A DNA stretch of 23,828 bases, taken from positions 1 through 23,828 of IMG/VR virus record IMGVR_UViG_3300005436_000037. One strand, 5' to 3'. This document shows positions 12,863 to 19,081 of this stretch, piece by piece. The notes under the pieces were generated by a model that worked only from the letters and a program-made list of their open reading frames with translations, did not search any database and was not told the DNA's origin. The DNA is from a virus. Made by a program: the position numbers and the translations under genes. The stretch's first letter is position 1. Each line of letters opens with the position of its first letter.

Positions 12863-13183
12863 TTAGACCAGCTGGCCTATCTTAGAAAGGAGAAACCGGT
12901 GGACCTTCGAATAGCTGTATTTCTCACACAACTCGCTAAGAAGTTTATCCATTTCCCTTCCTTCCGGACCACCATACATCGCGACGTGATTCGCGTCTAT
13001 CGTTACTTCTAGAGCATGAGCATTGCTGCTAATCTCGCCGCACTCAAATCCTATGGCATTCCAAGTAGACCGAATCACCTTAAGGAGCTTCGTGAGAGTT
13101 TCCGGTTCTATCTTAATCGATTCGCGTTTGGGCTTAGCCGAAACACCAAGCAACGGCCGGTTAACGGCGGATTTCTTAGCCAT
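12863..13183 (-). CDS. Hypothetical protein, 106 aa
   Basis: No family recognised. The N-terminus is basic (AKKSAVNRPLLGVSAKPKRES). A helical segment follows (ETLTKLLKVIRSTWNAIGFE), then strands (HALEVTIDANHVAMY) and a helical end (MDKLLSELCEKYSYS). I prefer the second of two adjacent ATGs (13183) because of its spacing to GGAG. It is divergent from the 13340 gene and has an identical leader sequence. Confidence 0.65.
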   Translation of the reverse strand: MAKKSAVNRPLLGVSAKPKRESIKIEPETLTKLLKVIRSTWNAIGFECGEISSNAHALEVTIDANHVAMYGGPEGREMDKLLSELCEKYSYSKVHRFLLSKIGQLV

Positions 13184-13213
13184 CATCGTCTCCTTTCGTT
13201 CTAGGGTGAGGAA

Positions 13214-13242
13214 AGCTTAATGGATATCAAATCGAAAGCCAA
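13214..13242 (-). promoter_or_regulatory. Leftward divergent promoter TTGGCT-17-TAAGCT
   Basis: -35 TTGGCT at 13242-13237, -10 TAAGCT at 13219-13214. It reads into the 13183 gene through the inverted-repeat leader. The spacer is not palindromic with the downstream sequence, unlike the 8.5-12.9 kb copies. Confidence 0.75.
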
Positions 13243-13279
13243 TAACTTTCGGTTGTGGGAATTACCATAAAGAAAGTTC

Positions 13280-13308
13280 TTGGTTTCTTTAATGGATGTA
13301 GGTAAGCT
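13280..13308 (+). promoter_or_regulatory. Rightward divergent promoter TTGGTT-17-TAAGCT
   Basis: -35 TTGGTT at 13280-13285 in AGTTCTTGGTTT, -10 TAAGCT at 13303-13308. It serves the 13340 gene. The upstream AAAGTTCTTGG also precedes the 14216 promoter. Confidence 0.75.
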
Positions 13309-13339
13309 AGTTTCACCCTAGAACGAAAGGAGACGGAAG

Positions 13340-13762
13340 ATGAATGGTAAAGAGGCTCTTAGTAGAGGATGGGTTAATATCGGTAGGCTACGAAGTAGAC
13401 TGCCGGTGATTTGCCACGGTATGACGTTGGTAATAAACCGTAGGGAATACCAGGCAGGTTCGGTGACCGGTTATGCTCTGCAGTGCGGTGATGATCCGTA
13501 CGAAGCTGTTGTTAGGAGCGAAAGAAACGGTCATACAGAATCTCGGCTGTGGATCAACCCTATGCCGACGGTTATTACCAGTAGCCGCGAAGTCAACGCA
13601 CGGCAGAATAAGCGTATCGATGACGCGCTCCATCTCAAGATCGGTGATTTGGTAATCTTCGAAGGAAACGTTATTCGGCTAACGAACGCTCCCAACCAAA
13701 ATATCGGTTTGGACTATCTCTCGAAAGACGAGATTCTGGATTTGTTGGTATTGCACCAATAA
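13340..13762 (+). CDS. Hypothetical protein, 140 aa
   Basis: No family recognised. The N-terminal half has GMTLVINRREYQAGSVTGYALQCGDD, a strand-rich stretch. The C-terminal half has LKIGDLVIFEGNVIRLTNA, a GD-turn pattern like a small barrel, and ends YLSKDEILDLLVLH. The ATG at 13340 is behind AAAGGAGAC, identical to the divergent gene's leader. Confidence 0.65.
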   Translation: MNGKEALSRGWVNIGRLRSRLPVICHGMTLVINRREYQAGSVTGYALQCGDDPYEAVVRSERNGHTESRLWINPMPTVITSSREVNARQNKRIDDALHLKIGDLVIFEGNVIRLTNAPNQNIGLDYLSKDEILDLLVLHQ

Positions 13763-13767
13763 TAAGC

Positions 13768-13800
13768 GAATGGGTTCTGTGGAAGAGCCCATTCCTTTTA
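13768..13800 (+). terminator. Hairpin terminator
   Basis: The stem GAATGGGTTCT/AGAGCCCATTC (one G-U pair) has a 5-base loop and is followed by CTTTTA. It lies between the 13340 gene and the next gene. Confidence 0.65.
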
Positions 13801-13823
13801 GCGTTGCAATAGGAGTTAAGATC

Positions 13824-14189
13824 ATGAAATCTGTCGATAGGTTGAAGAAAACTCTTGAGGATTTCGTTTCGGAGTCCGAGACGAGCCGTGGTATTATCCG
13901 CCGTAGTATGGAGAATGGTCCGTCTGCGGAGTATCGGCTGCGTTGGATGGAAGGTTCATATAAGGACGTTTATCTAGGACTCCTGGCGCAGCAGGTCCTG
14001 GATAACATCGATAACCTAAAGGACGTGGCCGAAGTCATAGAGCGGCAGCTTAGTGACTGGCGTCCGGAGCTTTCCTCGTCTGCATTTAATAATGCGTGTA
14101 ATCTGGAGCGGTTTAACGCTCTGCGGGTTATGGTGGAGACGCTTCGGACGGCACGGCGGGCAATCGCTATCGAGAATATGCCTCGATAA
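13824..14189 (+). CDS. Hypothetical helical protein, 121 aa
   Basis: No family recognised. It is all-helical and Arg-rich, with MKSVDRLKKTLEDFVSESET, LLAQQVLDNIDNLKDVAEVIE and LRVMVETLRTARRAIAIE. A helical bundle is likely. I choose the ATG at 13824 behind AGGAG; an earlier in-frame ATG (13770) would run through the terminator hairpin. Confidence 0.65.
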   Translation: MKSVDRLKKTLEDFVSESETSRGIIRRSMENGPSAEYRLRWMEGSYKDVYLGLLAQQVLDNIDNLKDVAEVIERQLSDWRPELSSSAFNNACNLERFNALRVMVETLRTARRAIAIENMPR

Positions 14190-14215
14190 CCAGCAAAACC
14201 CACAATCGAAAGTTC

Positions 14216-14260
14216 TTGGCTTTGGTAATTGATTAGAGTAGAGTATCTCTCACGGTTGAT
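14216..14260 (+). promoter_or_regulatory. Promoter TTGGCT-17-TAGAGT with CACGGTTGA at the start site
   Basis: -35 TTGGCT at 14216-14221, -10 TAGAGT at 14239-14244, then CACGGTTGAT from 14251. The same CACGGTT lies 5-6 bases after the -10 at 16803 and 18730. The spacer holds a TGGTAAT copy. Confidence 0.75.
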
Positions 14261-14295
14261 AAGGTTCTTTCCAAAACACACAGGAGACGACGAAA

Positions 14296-14556
14296 ATGGC
14301 TACCAAGAAAACAACCCGCAAAGCGAAGGTCGTGGCGAAGAAAGCCGAACTGAGCCCCATCCAGAAGCTCTGGAATGACCAGGAATTTCGTTCGAAGATG
14401 GTGAAGCAGGGTCAGAGGACCATGTCGAGCCTCTGGGCGAAGCGTGGGTTCCGTAAGTCCGTGGTGAATGGAATGAAGGATAATTGGGCCAATCCCGAAT
14501 TCCGTGCGATGATGATCCAGCGCATGAAGGAAGCTCGCGCCGCGAAGCAGGCCTGA
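14296..14556 (+). CDS. Very basic protein with repeated 'W.npeFR..m' units, 86 aa
   Basis: The N-terminus is histone-like (MATKKTTRKAKVVAKKAEL). Two repeats follow: LWNDQEFRSKMVKQGQRTMS and NWANPEFRAMMIQRMKEAR. The 'W..pEFR..m...m' unit resembles the short DNA-binding repeats seen next to GIY-YIG and HNH homing endonucleases, though no nuclease is attached. DNA binding is a reasonable inference. A strong promoter and AGGAGAC precede it. Confidence 0.7.
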   Translation: MATKKTTRKAKVVAKKAELSPIQKLWNDQEFRSKMVKQGQRTMSSLWAKRGFRKSVVNGMKDNWANPEFRAMMIQRMKEARAAKQA

Positions 14557-14560
14557 TAAC

Positions 14561-14602
14561 ATTAGGTCGGAGCCTCTTATGGAAGAGAGGCTCCCGCCTA
14601 AT
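14561..14602 (+). other. Long imperfect hairpin after the basic protein gene
   Basis: The stem ATTAGG, two mismatches, then GGAGCCTCTT pairs with AAGAGAGGCTCC, mismatch, CCTAAT. No T run follows. It may be a weak terminator or an RNA-processing site between the 14296 gene and the peptide gene at 14618. Confidence 0.5.
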
Positions 14603-14617
14603 GCATCGGAGCTTTAT

Positions 14618-14686
14618 ATGTTTTCTGTTGGCTTTCTATTGGTTCTGGTAATCATTTCCTACATTCGTAAGAGGAAGAAACCATGA
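14618..14686 (+). CDS. 22-residue single-span membrane peptide
   Basis: The reading frame is MFSVGFLLVLVIISYIRKRKKP: one hydrophobic helix of about 13 residues and a basic tail, the arrangement of a small inner-membrane peptide with the tail in the cytoplasm. CGGAG lies 7 bases before the ATG, and the stop overlaps the next ATG (ATGA). The SD and coupling support coding, but at this length it is an inference. It could be a regulator of a host membrane complex or a toxin-like peptide. Confidence 0.55.
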   Translation: MFSVGFLLVLVIISYIRKRKKP

Positions 14687-14856
14687 CGAAAAGGGAAAAA
14701 GCTCTTCAGAATCAATTGGCTGGGATTCTCCAGGCTCTACACGAATTCCATCTGATGGTTGCTAGCGGAGAGCTTAATAACAGCTCCGTCAAGGAGGTCA
14801 ACGACGAGTTGATGCTGGCGGTGTATGAATATACAGGAGATAGCCGGAGTGTTTAA
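14683..14856 (+). CDS. Small helical protein, 57 aa
   Basis: The product begins MTKREKALQNQLAGILQALHEF and continues with a helix, then NNSSVKEVNDELMLAVYEYTG. No family recognised. It starts by ATGA overlap with the membrane peptide, so the two are co-translated. Short, but well placed. Confidence 0.55.
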   Translation: MTKREKALQNQLAGILQALHEFHLMVASGELNNSSVKEVNDELMLAVYEYTGDSRSV

Positions 14857-14919
14857 TAAGTTACGATACGTACCAAATGGTTCCAGGCCTTTACCAAATC
14901 CTGAACCAAAGGAGACCAA

Positions 14920-15099
14920 ATGAATGAGATCACAGAGCTTGTTGCTAATGGTTTCAGAACGTCCAAACCCGGCAACAAATTGATGGTTGATGCATGGTAC
15001 AGAGCGGTTGTTGCCGTGGGAGACGAATTGGGTGATCACTTCTCCTGGAATCAGGACCAATTTGACCTCTTCCTACGGAAGGCAGGAGCCATTACATGA
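14920..15099 (+). CDS. Small protein, 59 aa
   Basis: No family recognised. The sequence has helix-forming stretches (NEITELVANGF, DAWYRAVVAVGDELG) and ends FDLFLRKAGAIT. A good GGAGA lies before the ATG at 14920. The stop overlaps the next gene (ATGA). It is separated by 63 bases from the previous gene. Confidence 0.6.
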   Translation: MNEITELVANGFRTSKPGNKLMVDAWYRAVVAVGDELGDHFSWNQDQFDLFLRKAGAIT

Positions 15100-15251
15100 T
15101 TGGTTTCCCAACACAGATCGCCGAGGTGGTAATAGCTACAGCTTTGGTTTTTCTAGGCCAGAAGCGTAAACCAAAGCTTCCGCCGAGGGATCCAAGGGTG
15201 ACGTACGTTCCGCCTCAGAACAAATCCTTTCACATCCGGAACTATCCTTGA
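15096..15251 (+). CDS. Small single-pass membrane protein with proline/lysine tail, 51 aa
   Basis: The product has a hydrophobic segment at about residues 7-21 (QIAEVVIATALVFLG), then a basic, proline-rich tail (QKRKPKLPPRDPRV). It overlaps the previous stop by ATGA and has AGGAG in the previous gene. Same layout (short helix, basic tail) as the 22-residue peptide at 14618. Function unknown. Confidence 0.6.
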   Translation: MIGFPTQIAEVVIATALVFLGQKRKPKLPPRDPRVTYVPPQNKSFHIRNYP

Positions 15252-15259
15252 TCCAAAGC

Positions 15260-15285
15260 GAGAGGGAGCTTTTGGGCTCCCTCTC
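15260..15285. terminator. Hairpin terminator between convergent genes
   Basis: A perfect 10-bp stem GAGAGGGAGC/GCTCCCTCTC has a 6-base loop. It lies between the rightward 15096 gene and the leftward 15294 gene. T-containing tracts are short on both sides, so it may serve both directions weakly. Confidence 0.65.
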
Positions 15286-15293
15286 TTCAATCC

Positions 15294-15527
15294 CTAATGA
15301 TCCACTTCGCTTTGCCGCTTTTCTCCATCAAAGAAACCTCTGATGTAGGCATGCATCATTAGTTCTCTTACCATTATCTTCCGGCTTAAATCATCACCGG
15401 TTATAACATCCACATCTTCCTGACGATCTGATATAATCTCCTGCACTACCAATCCCATAGTGCTGGTAAACTCACCCGTCATCTCGGCCACTGCTTCTAA
15501 CCTCCGGCTTTTCTTAGCCTTACCCAT
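15294..15527 (-). CDS. Hypothetical protein, 77 aa
   Basis: No family recognised. It has a basic start (MGKAKKSRRLEAVAEM), then helices with LVVQEIISDRQEDVDVI and MVRELMMHAYIRGFFDGE. It overlaps the upstream gene by 31 bases and has no clear SD, so it is probably read by coupling. The longer upstream gene makes it more likely than chance. Confidence 0.55.
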   Translation of the reverse strand: MGKAKKSRRLEAVAEMTGEFTSTMGLVVQEIISDRQEDVDVITGDDLSRKIMVRELMMHAYIRGFFDGEKRQSEVDH

Positions 15528-15742
15528 TCATCAAACAGCATTGCCGCTGTCTTTAGACTAACATCTAGAGCCAATGATAGTCCACCAATCGCACAGCCGT
15601 AAGCAGCTGGTTGTAGAATGTTATCTTGCTGCATACTATCGTGTATTTCCCGTATCACCTCCATTATGGTTGTAACGTCACGAGCTGTCTCTGGTTTGCC
15701 TTCGGTTATATGCAAGCCTAGTCTGTCTAGGTATTGCCTCAT
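15497..15742 (-). CDS. Hypothetical helical protein, 81 aa
   Basis: No family recognised. It is all-helical (ITEGKPETARDVTTIMEVIREIHDSM, with a later GGLSLALDVSLKTAAMLFDEWVRL). The 'GG.s.al......a..l' spacing might form a helical pair. The start at 15742 follows GAGGT. Upstream, TTGAAT then TACTAT (18-base spacing) on the minus strand is a possible promoter of the ordinary kind. Confidence 0.6.
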   Translation of the reverse strand: MRQYLDRLGLHITEGKPETARDVTTIMEVIREIHDSMQQDNILQPAAYGCAIGGLSLALDVSLKTAAMLFDEWVRLRKAGG

Positions 15743-16035
15743 AATAGAAACCTCTGGTTAGTCTAGCACCTTATAGTATGATCGTTATTAAGGAAAATTC
15801 AAGCGAGGCTGGAACTTAACCTATCGTCTTAACGTATTATAGAAATGGGTAGGACTAACACCTATATTTGTGAAAAAGTAAAGGGAACGCGATGGAAATT
15901 TGTCAGGCTAAGCTTAAATCATTGATTTACAAAACAATTTAGTTCGTGTCTTTTTCCTCCTTGTAGGTACTATAGTGACCGTTGAAGACAAACCCAACTG
16001 GGCTGTAGAAAGCCCGCAATTATAGGAGGATAGAG
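15743..16035. other. Divergent gap, promoters likely, no gene
   Basis: The 293 bases are AT-rich. The leftward candidate promoter is TTGAAT/TACTAT at about 15810-15780. The rightward side has TACTATAG at 15969, then TGACCGTTGA, a near copy of the CACGGTTGA start-site element. The GGGCTG/AGCCC hairpin near 16000 lies in the rightward leader. Very short open frames occur but none convinces. Confidence 0.45.
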
Positions 16036-16359
16036 ATGAAAGCTCATGCATGGCAGGTAACAACCAAAGACGGGCATCTTGCAACGGTGTTCCTCGATGG
16101 CGAGTTTACCGAGTCATCGCGAGTCCTGAAGAGTGGCTTCAAAGGCGCAGAGGAAGTCCGCTATCGTGGTGAGCAGGATATGCCGACGTTCCGTGGCCGT
16201 CCGAAATCCACCGAGGGAAACGCGATTGTGTCGAAGAGTGAACGGAAGCCAATGGTGGCCGCGAAGAAACGCGAAATCAGCGGTGCCGCTCGTGCGAGGC
16301 TCCTGAAGCAGCTCGCTGCAGCTCGTAAGGTTCGGATGCAGAATCTGCGAGGTGAATGA
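16036..16359 (+). CDS. Basic protein with 'LxxLAAARK' C-terminus, 107 aa
   Basis: The N-terminal half is strand-rich (HAWQVTTKDGHLATVFLDGE). The end has ARARLLKQLAAARKVRMQNL, a basic helix. The same 'LAAARK' helix occurs in the 16836-17501 protein. A DNA- or RNA-binding role is plausible from the charge. The ATG at 16036 is behind TAGGAGGATAGAG. No family recognised. Confidence 0.65.
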   Translation: MKAHAWQVTTKDGHLATVFLDGEFTESSRVLKSGFKGAEEVRYRGEQDMPTFRGRPKSTEGNAIVSKSERKPMVAAKKREISGAARARLLKQLAAARKVRMQNLRGE

Positions 16360-16432
16360 TGGAATGGTCGAACATTCGCTATTGGTCCGCGCGATTATAA
16401 GGGAAGCTCAGCCAGGAGCCGGATAAAAGGAA

Positions 16433-16467
16433 AATGGGCTGACACTATCAAGTGCAGCCCATTCATT
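16433..16467 (+). terminator. Hairpin terminator
   Basis: The stem AATGGGCTG/CAGCCCATT has an inner CAC/GTG pair and is followed by CATTTTG. It separates the 16036 gene from the 16488 gene. Confidence 0.7.
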
Positions 16468-16487
16468 TTGTTGAGTGTGGAGGGATT

Positions 16488-16718
16488 ATGAAAATCAATC
16501 CCCATAAGAGAGCTTTCCGCGCGCACCGGACTTCATCTTTACCGGGGCTCGAATTGGATGAGTATCTACAGCTTGAGTGGGTGACCTACGACGAAGCCGT
16601 GCAGTGTTTACAGACAGATATGGTAGAGGTAAAGGCAGGGAAGTATCCTCGACTAAAGGATTGGAATGTATCCTGGCACATAGAAGAGCATGGTGTACCT
16701 ACGATTAGTAAAGCTTAG
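16488..16718 (+). CDS. Hypothetical protein, 76 aa
   Basis: No family recognised. The product starts MKINPHKRAFRAHRT, a basic segment, continues ELDEYLQLEWVTYDEAVQCL and ends VSWHIEEHGVPTIS. I choose the ATG at 16488 behind GGAGGG; an in-frame ATG further upstream lies inside the terminator. A terminator follows, so it is a one-gene unit. Confidence 0.6.
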   Translation: MKINPHKRAFRAHRTSSLPGLELDEYLQLEWVTYDEAVQCLQTDMVEVKAGKYPRLKDWNVSWHIEEHGVPTISKA

Positions 16719-16730
16719 GTTTTAAAAATC

Positions 16731-16755
16731 TGCGGCTATTAGGCCGCAACTTTTT
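16731..16755 (+). terminator. Intrinsic terminator
   Basis: The stem TGCGGC/GCCGCA has loop TATTAG, then ACTTTTT. This is a standard intrinsic terminator, 12 bases before the next promoter's -35 box. Confidence 0.8.
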
Positions 16756-16767
16756 AAGACTTTGGGC

Positions 16768-16809
16768 TTGGTTTCCAGATTTGGTAAGCGTATACTCTCC
16801 TTCACGGTT
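16768..16809 (+). promoter_or_regulatory. Promoter TTGGTT-17-TATACT with CACGGTT start-site element
   Basis: -35 TTGGTT at 16768-16773, -10 TATACT at 16791-16796, CACGGTT from 16803. ACTCTCCTTC (16794-16803) is a perfect 10-base complement of the ribosome site GAAGGAGAGT (16822-16831). Confidence 0.8.
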
Positions 16810-16835
16810 CGGTAATTCATAGAAGGAGAGTCAAA

Positions 16836-17501
16836 ATGGGCTTAGCTGATGCGAATGTGGGGGATCACGTCTCTAAGGGTAATCTCGCCGGTGAGGTTAC
16901 GGAAATTGATGAGGCGGGTTCAATCCGAGTGAAGTGGTTTGACGAGAAGGAGGGTGCAACCTGGGAACAGCCGGTTGATCTGGAGTTGGTGACGAAGGCT
17001 ACAGAGAAACCAAGAGAGGAAGGTCCAACGAAGTCACAAGTGGATGCTGCCGTAGCGAATATGCAGGCATCAGCGGCGCCGGTATTCCTCGCACAGGGAA
17101 CAGAAGTCAAGTTGACTGGCCGGATCAGGACGAAGGATCAGAAGGAATTCGTTGCTGTCCTCAGCAACGGCGATGAGGGAACGTTTCTGGTACAGGATCG
17201 TCTTTTCAAGACCAATGTAGATCTGACGAAGGATCAGTGGCGCGGTCTCACTCGACAAGCCAAGAAGCTTGATTTGGCTCTGGAAGTGGTCGAGGTGAAG
17301 GAGCCCAAGAAGCGTCTCAGCCCCAAGGAGCGTGCTCGTCAGAAGGAAATCGCAGAGCGTCGCTTGGCTCAGCTCGCTGCGGCTCGTAAGAATCTCGCCA
17401 AGAAGCGGGGAACGACCAAGGCCACAAAGGCTGTTGAGGCTTCTGTTGATGATTCGGCTCCTGTCGAGTCCAAGGAGGAAAGCGAAAGCGCAGCGGCATG
17501 A
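16836..17501 (+). CDS. Basic multi-domain protein with beta-barrel-like start and 'LAAARK' helix, 221 aa
   Basis: Residues 1-35 (VGDHVSKGNLAGEVTEIDEAGSIRVKWFD) look like a small SH3/KOW-type barrel. A linker follows. A second strand-rich part (VKLTGRIRTKDQKEFVAVLSNGD) is at about residues 89-112. A long basic helix at about 160-195 holds ERRLAQLAAARKNLAKKRG, and a Ser/Glu-rich acidic tail ends the protein. The helix matches the 16036 protein's C-terminus. It may bind RNA or DNA; not recognised as any named family. A strong promoter, and the 10-bp leader hairpin over its ribosome site, suggest tight control. Confidence 0.7.
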   Translation: MGLADANVGDHVSKGNLAGEVTEIDEAGSIRVKWFDEKEGATWEQPVDLELVTKATEKPREEGPTKSQVDAAVANMQASAAPVFLAQGTEVKLTGRIRTKDQKEFVAVLSNGDEGTFLVQDRLFKTNVDLTKDQWRGLTRQAKKLDLALEVVEVKEPKKRLSPKERARQKEIAERRLAQLAAARKNLAKKRGTTKATKAVEASVDDSAPVESKEESESAAA

Positions 17502-17528
17502 ATTACGACTGACAGACTGCAAACTTAG

Positions 17529-17556
17529 AAAGCCCCAGAAATGGGGCTTTCTTTTT
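17529..17556 (+). terminator. Intrinsic terminator
   Basis: The stem AAAGCCCC/GGGGCTTT has a 6-base loop and is followed by CTTTTTC. It ends the 16836 gene's message before the 17607 operon, whose -10 TATACT (17571-17576) lacks a good -35 match. Confidence 0.85.
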
Positions 17557-17606
17557 CAATCTGGTTCGGGTATACTCTGATTACCAACTCAAGGAGAACT
17601 ACGGCG

Positions 17607-18167
17607 ATGAAAGTTATAAGACTCGAAATGGGTACGGAAAACCGAATCCGAGCAGTAGTGTTGAAGGGTGAGGTGAAGGAAAAATTTCAAGGCTACGTCT
17701 GGACCATTATAGAGGATACCGACCCAAGACAGGCGATAGAATATGCACTCATCTGCGCCAATGGCTCAGGCTTTGAGGAAGTTTCCGCCATCCTCCTTCC
17801 AAACAGCACGATTATTGTACCAGAGTTTGTTTCTCTTTCCGAGTGTCTGGAAGTGGTTTACGCAGATCTGATTTTCCAACAGACACACGGTCACCCCGTA
17901 AACGATGATAACACAGTCTATCTGAAGCGAAAGGATGGATGCTGGGTAGCTACCAGGCGGGTTACTTTCCGCCTTAGAAGGCTCCGTAAGCTCAAACAGC
18001 TGGGTGCGCCGAGGTGGATTACGAAGTATGAGCAGATACTCTGTATCTGGAATCGTACTGGGATCATGCGTGAGGATCTGATCCAGAAGTATGTCGAGCC
18101 TTACATGGGTATTGGTTCAATCACCGTTCCTGATCCGGATGCTTTCATTCGGAGGAAACTGTCATGA
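17607..18167 (+). CDS. Hypothetical protein, 186 aa, first of a four-gene operon
   Basis: No family recognised. The N-terminal half is mixed strand/helix (MKVIRLEMGTENRIRAVVLKGE; GYVWTIIEDTDPRQAIEYAL), with SAILLPNSTIIVPEF near residue 60. The middle has CWVATRRVTFRLRRLRKLKQL, a very basic stretch. The end is aromatic-rich. AAGGAGAA before the ATG at 17607 fixes the start. The next gene overlaps (ATGA). The promoter is weak (TATACT at 17571, no clear -35). Confidence 0.65.
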   Translation: MKVIRLEMGTENRIRAVVLKGEVKEKFQGYVWTIIEDTDPRQAIEYALICANGSGFEEVSAILLPNSTIIVPEFVSLSECLEVVYADLIFQQTHGHPVNDDNTVYLKRKDGCWVATRRVTFRLRRLRKLKQLGAPRWITKYEQILCIWNRTGIMREDLIQKYVEPYMGIGSITVPDPDAFIRRKLS

Positions 18168-18259
18168 GACGGTTTAGGGTGATATGGCGGTGGCTTCGCT
18201 TTCGAGGCTACCAGAACCAGAAGATGCATCGGGAACGTCCTGAGGATATCCAGCCATGA
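18164..18259 (+). CDS. Short Arg-rich peptide, 31 aa
   Basis: The frame reads MRRFRVIWRWLRFRGYQNQK and ends HRERPEDIQP, an Arg/Trp-rich peptide. It overlaps the 17607 gene's stop (ATGA), has CGGAGG 8 bases before the ATG, and its stop overlaps the next ATG. The coupling on both sides supports it. It is too short to judge by composition alone. It could bind nucleic acid or membrane. Confidence 0.5.
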   Translation: MRRFRVIWRWLRFRGYQNQKMHRERPEDIQP

Positions 18260-18441
18260 ATTTGTTTGATAATTTCTTCGAGCAGGAAACTGTTCGTGTA
18301 GGGAATAGATACGGTACCTTATTGGACTTACAAGCAGGCAAGGCTCTGGTTCTGCTCTTTGAGGACTTCCGTGAGCCTGATACAAACGGATTGGTTGAGG
18401 TTGATCCAATTGCAGTTCACAAACAATATGCGGAGTATTAA
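18256..18441 (+). CDS. Small protein, 61 aa
   Basis: No family recognised. MNLFDNFFEQETVRVGNRYGTLL leads into DLQAGKALVLLFEDFREPD, an alternating strand pattern. It is read by ATGA overlap with the 31-residue peptide and precedes the 18444 gene by 2 bases. Confidence 0.6.
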   Translation: MNLFDNFFEQETVRVGNRYGTLLDLQAGKALVLLFEDFREPDTNGLVEVDPIAVHKQYAEY

Positions 18442-18443
18442 CC

Positions 18444-18692
18444 ATGTTGACAGCCTATTGCTATAGATCCGGCGAGATTGGTTTTGGTCCCATAGCTCCA
18501 CCGGAGACTCTCTTCATTGCGCGGAACGCTGATGACCAGAAGCTGCAGGACACGGTGAAGGGATTTGCTCGCCGGTCCTACGACAACAGCAAGTATCTTG
18601 TCCCTGGCGTTCCGGAAGCCAAGGACGATCACACAGCTGTCGTAGCGGTCTGTGAGTTCATGGCCACCATTAACAAAGCTTTGGGAAAATAA
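18444..18692 (+). CDS. Small protein, 82 aa
   Basis: No family recognised. It starts MLTAYCYRSGEIGFG, has a PETLFIARNADDQKL stretch (strand, then helix), and ends HTAVVAVCEFMATINKALGK. GGAG lies 8 bases before the ATG in the previous gene. It ends the operon. Confidence 0.6.
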   Translation: MLTAYCYRSGEIGFGPIAPPETLFIARNADDQKLQDTVKGFARRSYDNSKYLVPGVPEAKDDHTAVVAVCEFMATINKALGK

Positions 18693-19081
18693 AGCTAGAC
18701 TTCTGTAATAGTTTCGAGTAGAATTCTTTCACGGTTGAGATTCGGGAGCTTGTTGGGAAAATAGCATAACTGGGACATTTGGTGACGCTGCAGCGAATTA
18801 CCATACACAGGCCCATATTGCTACCTTTACTGTTGCGACGGCCAATCTCTCGGATTCAATCTACAGTCAGATAGCGGAAACTTACGAAGCCTGCTATCCA
18901 TCCAGGGGTGTGCGCCGACCAGCGACTGGCAACCGGCGCAGAAGGCTAAATGAGGCGCTTAGTGTTGGACAAGGACCCAACCAGCAGCGTGGACCCAGAA
19001 TGTCCCGGATTGTTGTCTTCATTGTGGCCAGTGGATGCCTTTGAACTAGCATATCCTAATGCTAGCCAAAGGCCAAGAGCT
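18693..19081 (+). other. 389-base stretch without a confident gene, promoter at its start
   Basis: A rightward promoter lies at 18696. After it one frame stays open from 18739 to 19044 (102 codons; FGDAAANYHTQAHIATFTVA and on), but it has no ATG, GTG or TTG near its start. A strong hairpin, GCGCCG (18912-18917) with CGGCGC (18934-18939), lies within it. This could be a non-coding RNA, a decayed gene, or coding with an unusual start. Confidence 0.4.
18696..18738 (+). promoter_or_regulatory. Promoter TAGACT-17-TAGAAT with CACGGTTGA start-site element
   Basis: -35 TAGACT at 18696-18701, -10 TAGAAT at 18719-18724, CACGGTTGA at 18730-18738. It fires into a stretch with no confident gene, so its product is unknown. 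Confidence 0.65.

Larger units (their letters stand above)
13188..13334. repeat. 22-base perfect inverted repeat spanning two divergent leaders
   Basis: Positions 13188-13209 and 13313-13334 are perfect reverse complements (TCACCCTAGAACGAAAGG within them). The repeat puts the same leader, including the AAAGGAGAC ribosome site, in front of both divergent genes. Two TTGGYT-17-TAAGCT promoters lie between the arms. Confidence 0.85.

Noticed and set aside
18693-18950. Possible tRNA or tRNA-like fold after the 18696 promoter
   Set aside because: No T-loop GGTTCRANYC, no acceptor pairing and no CCA end could be found.
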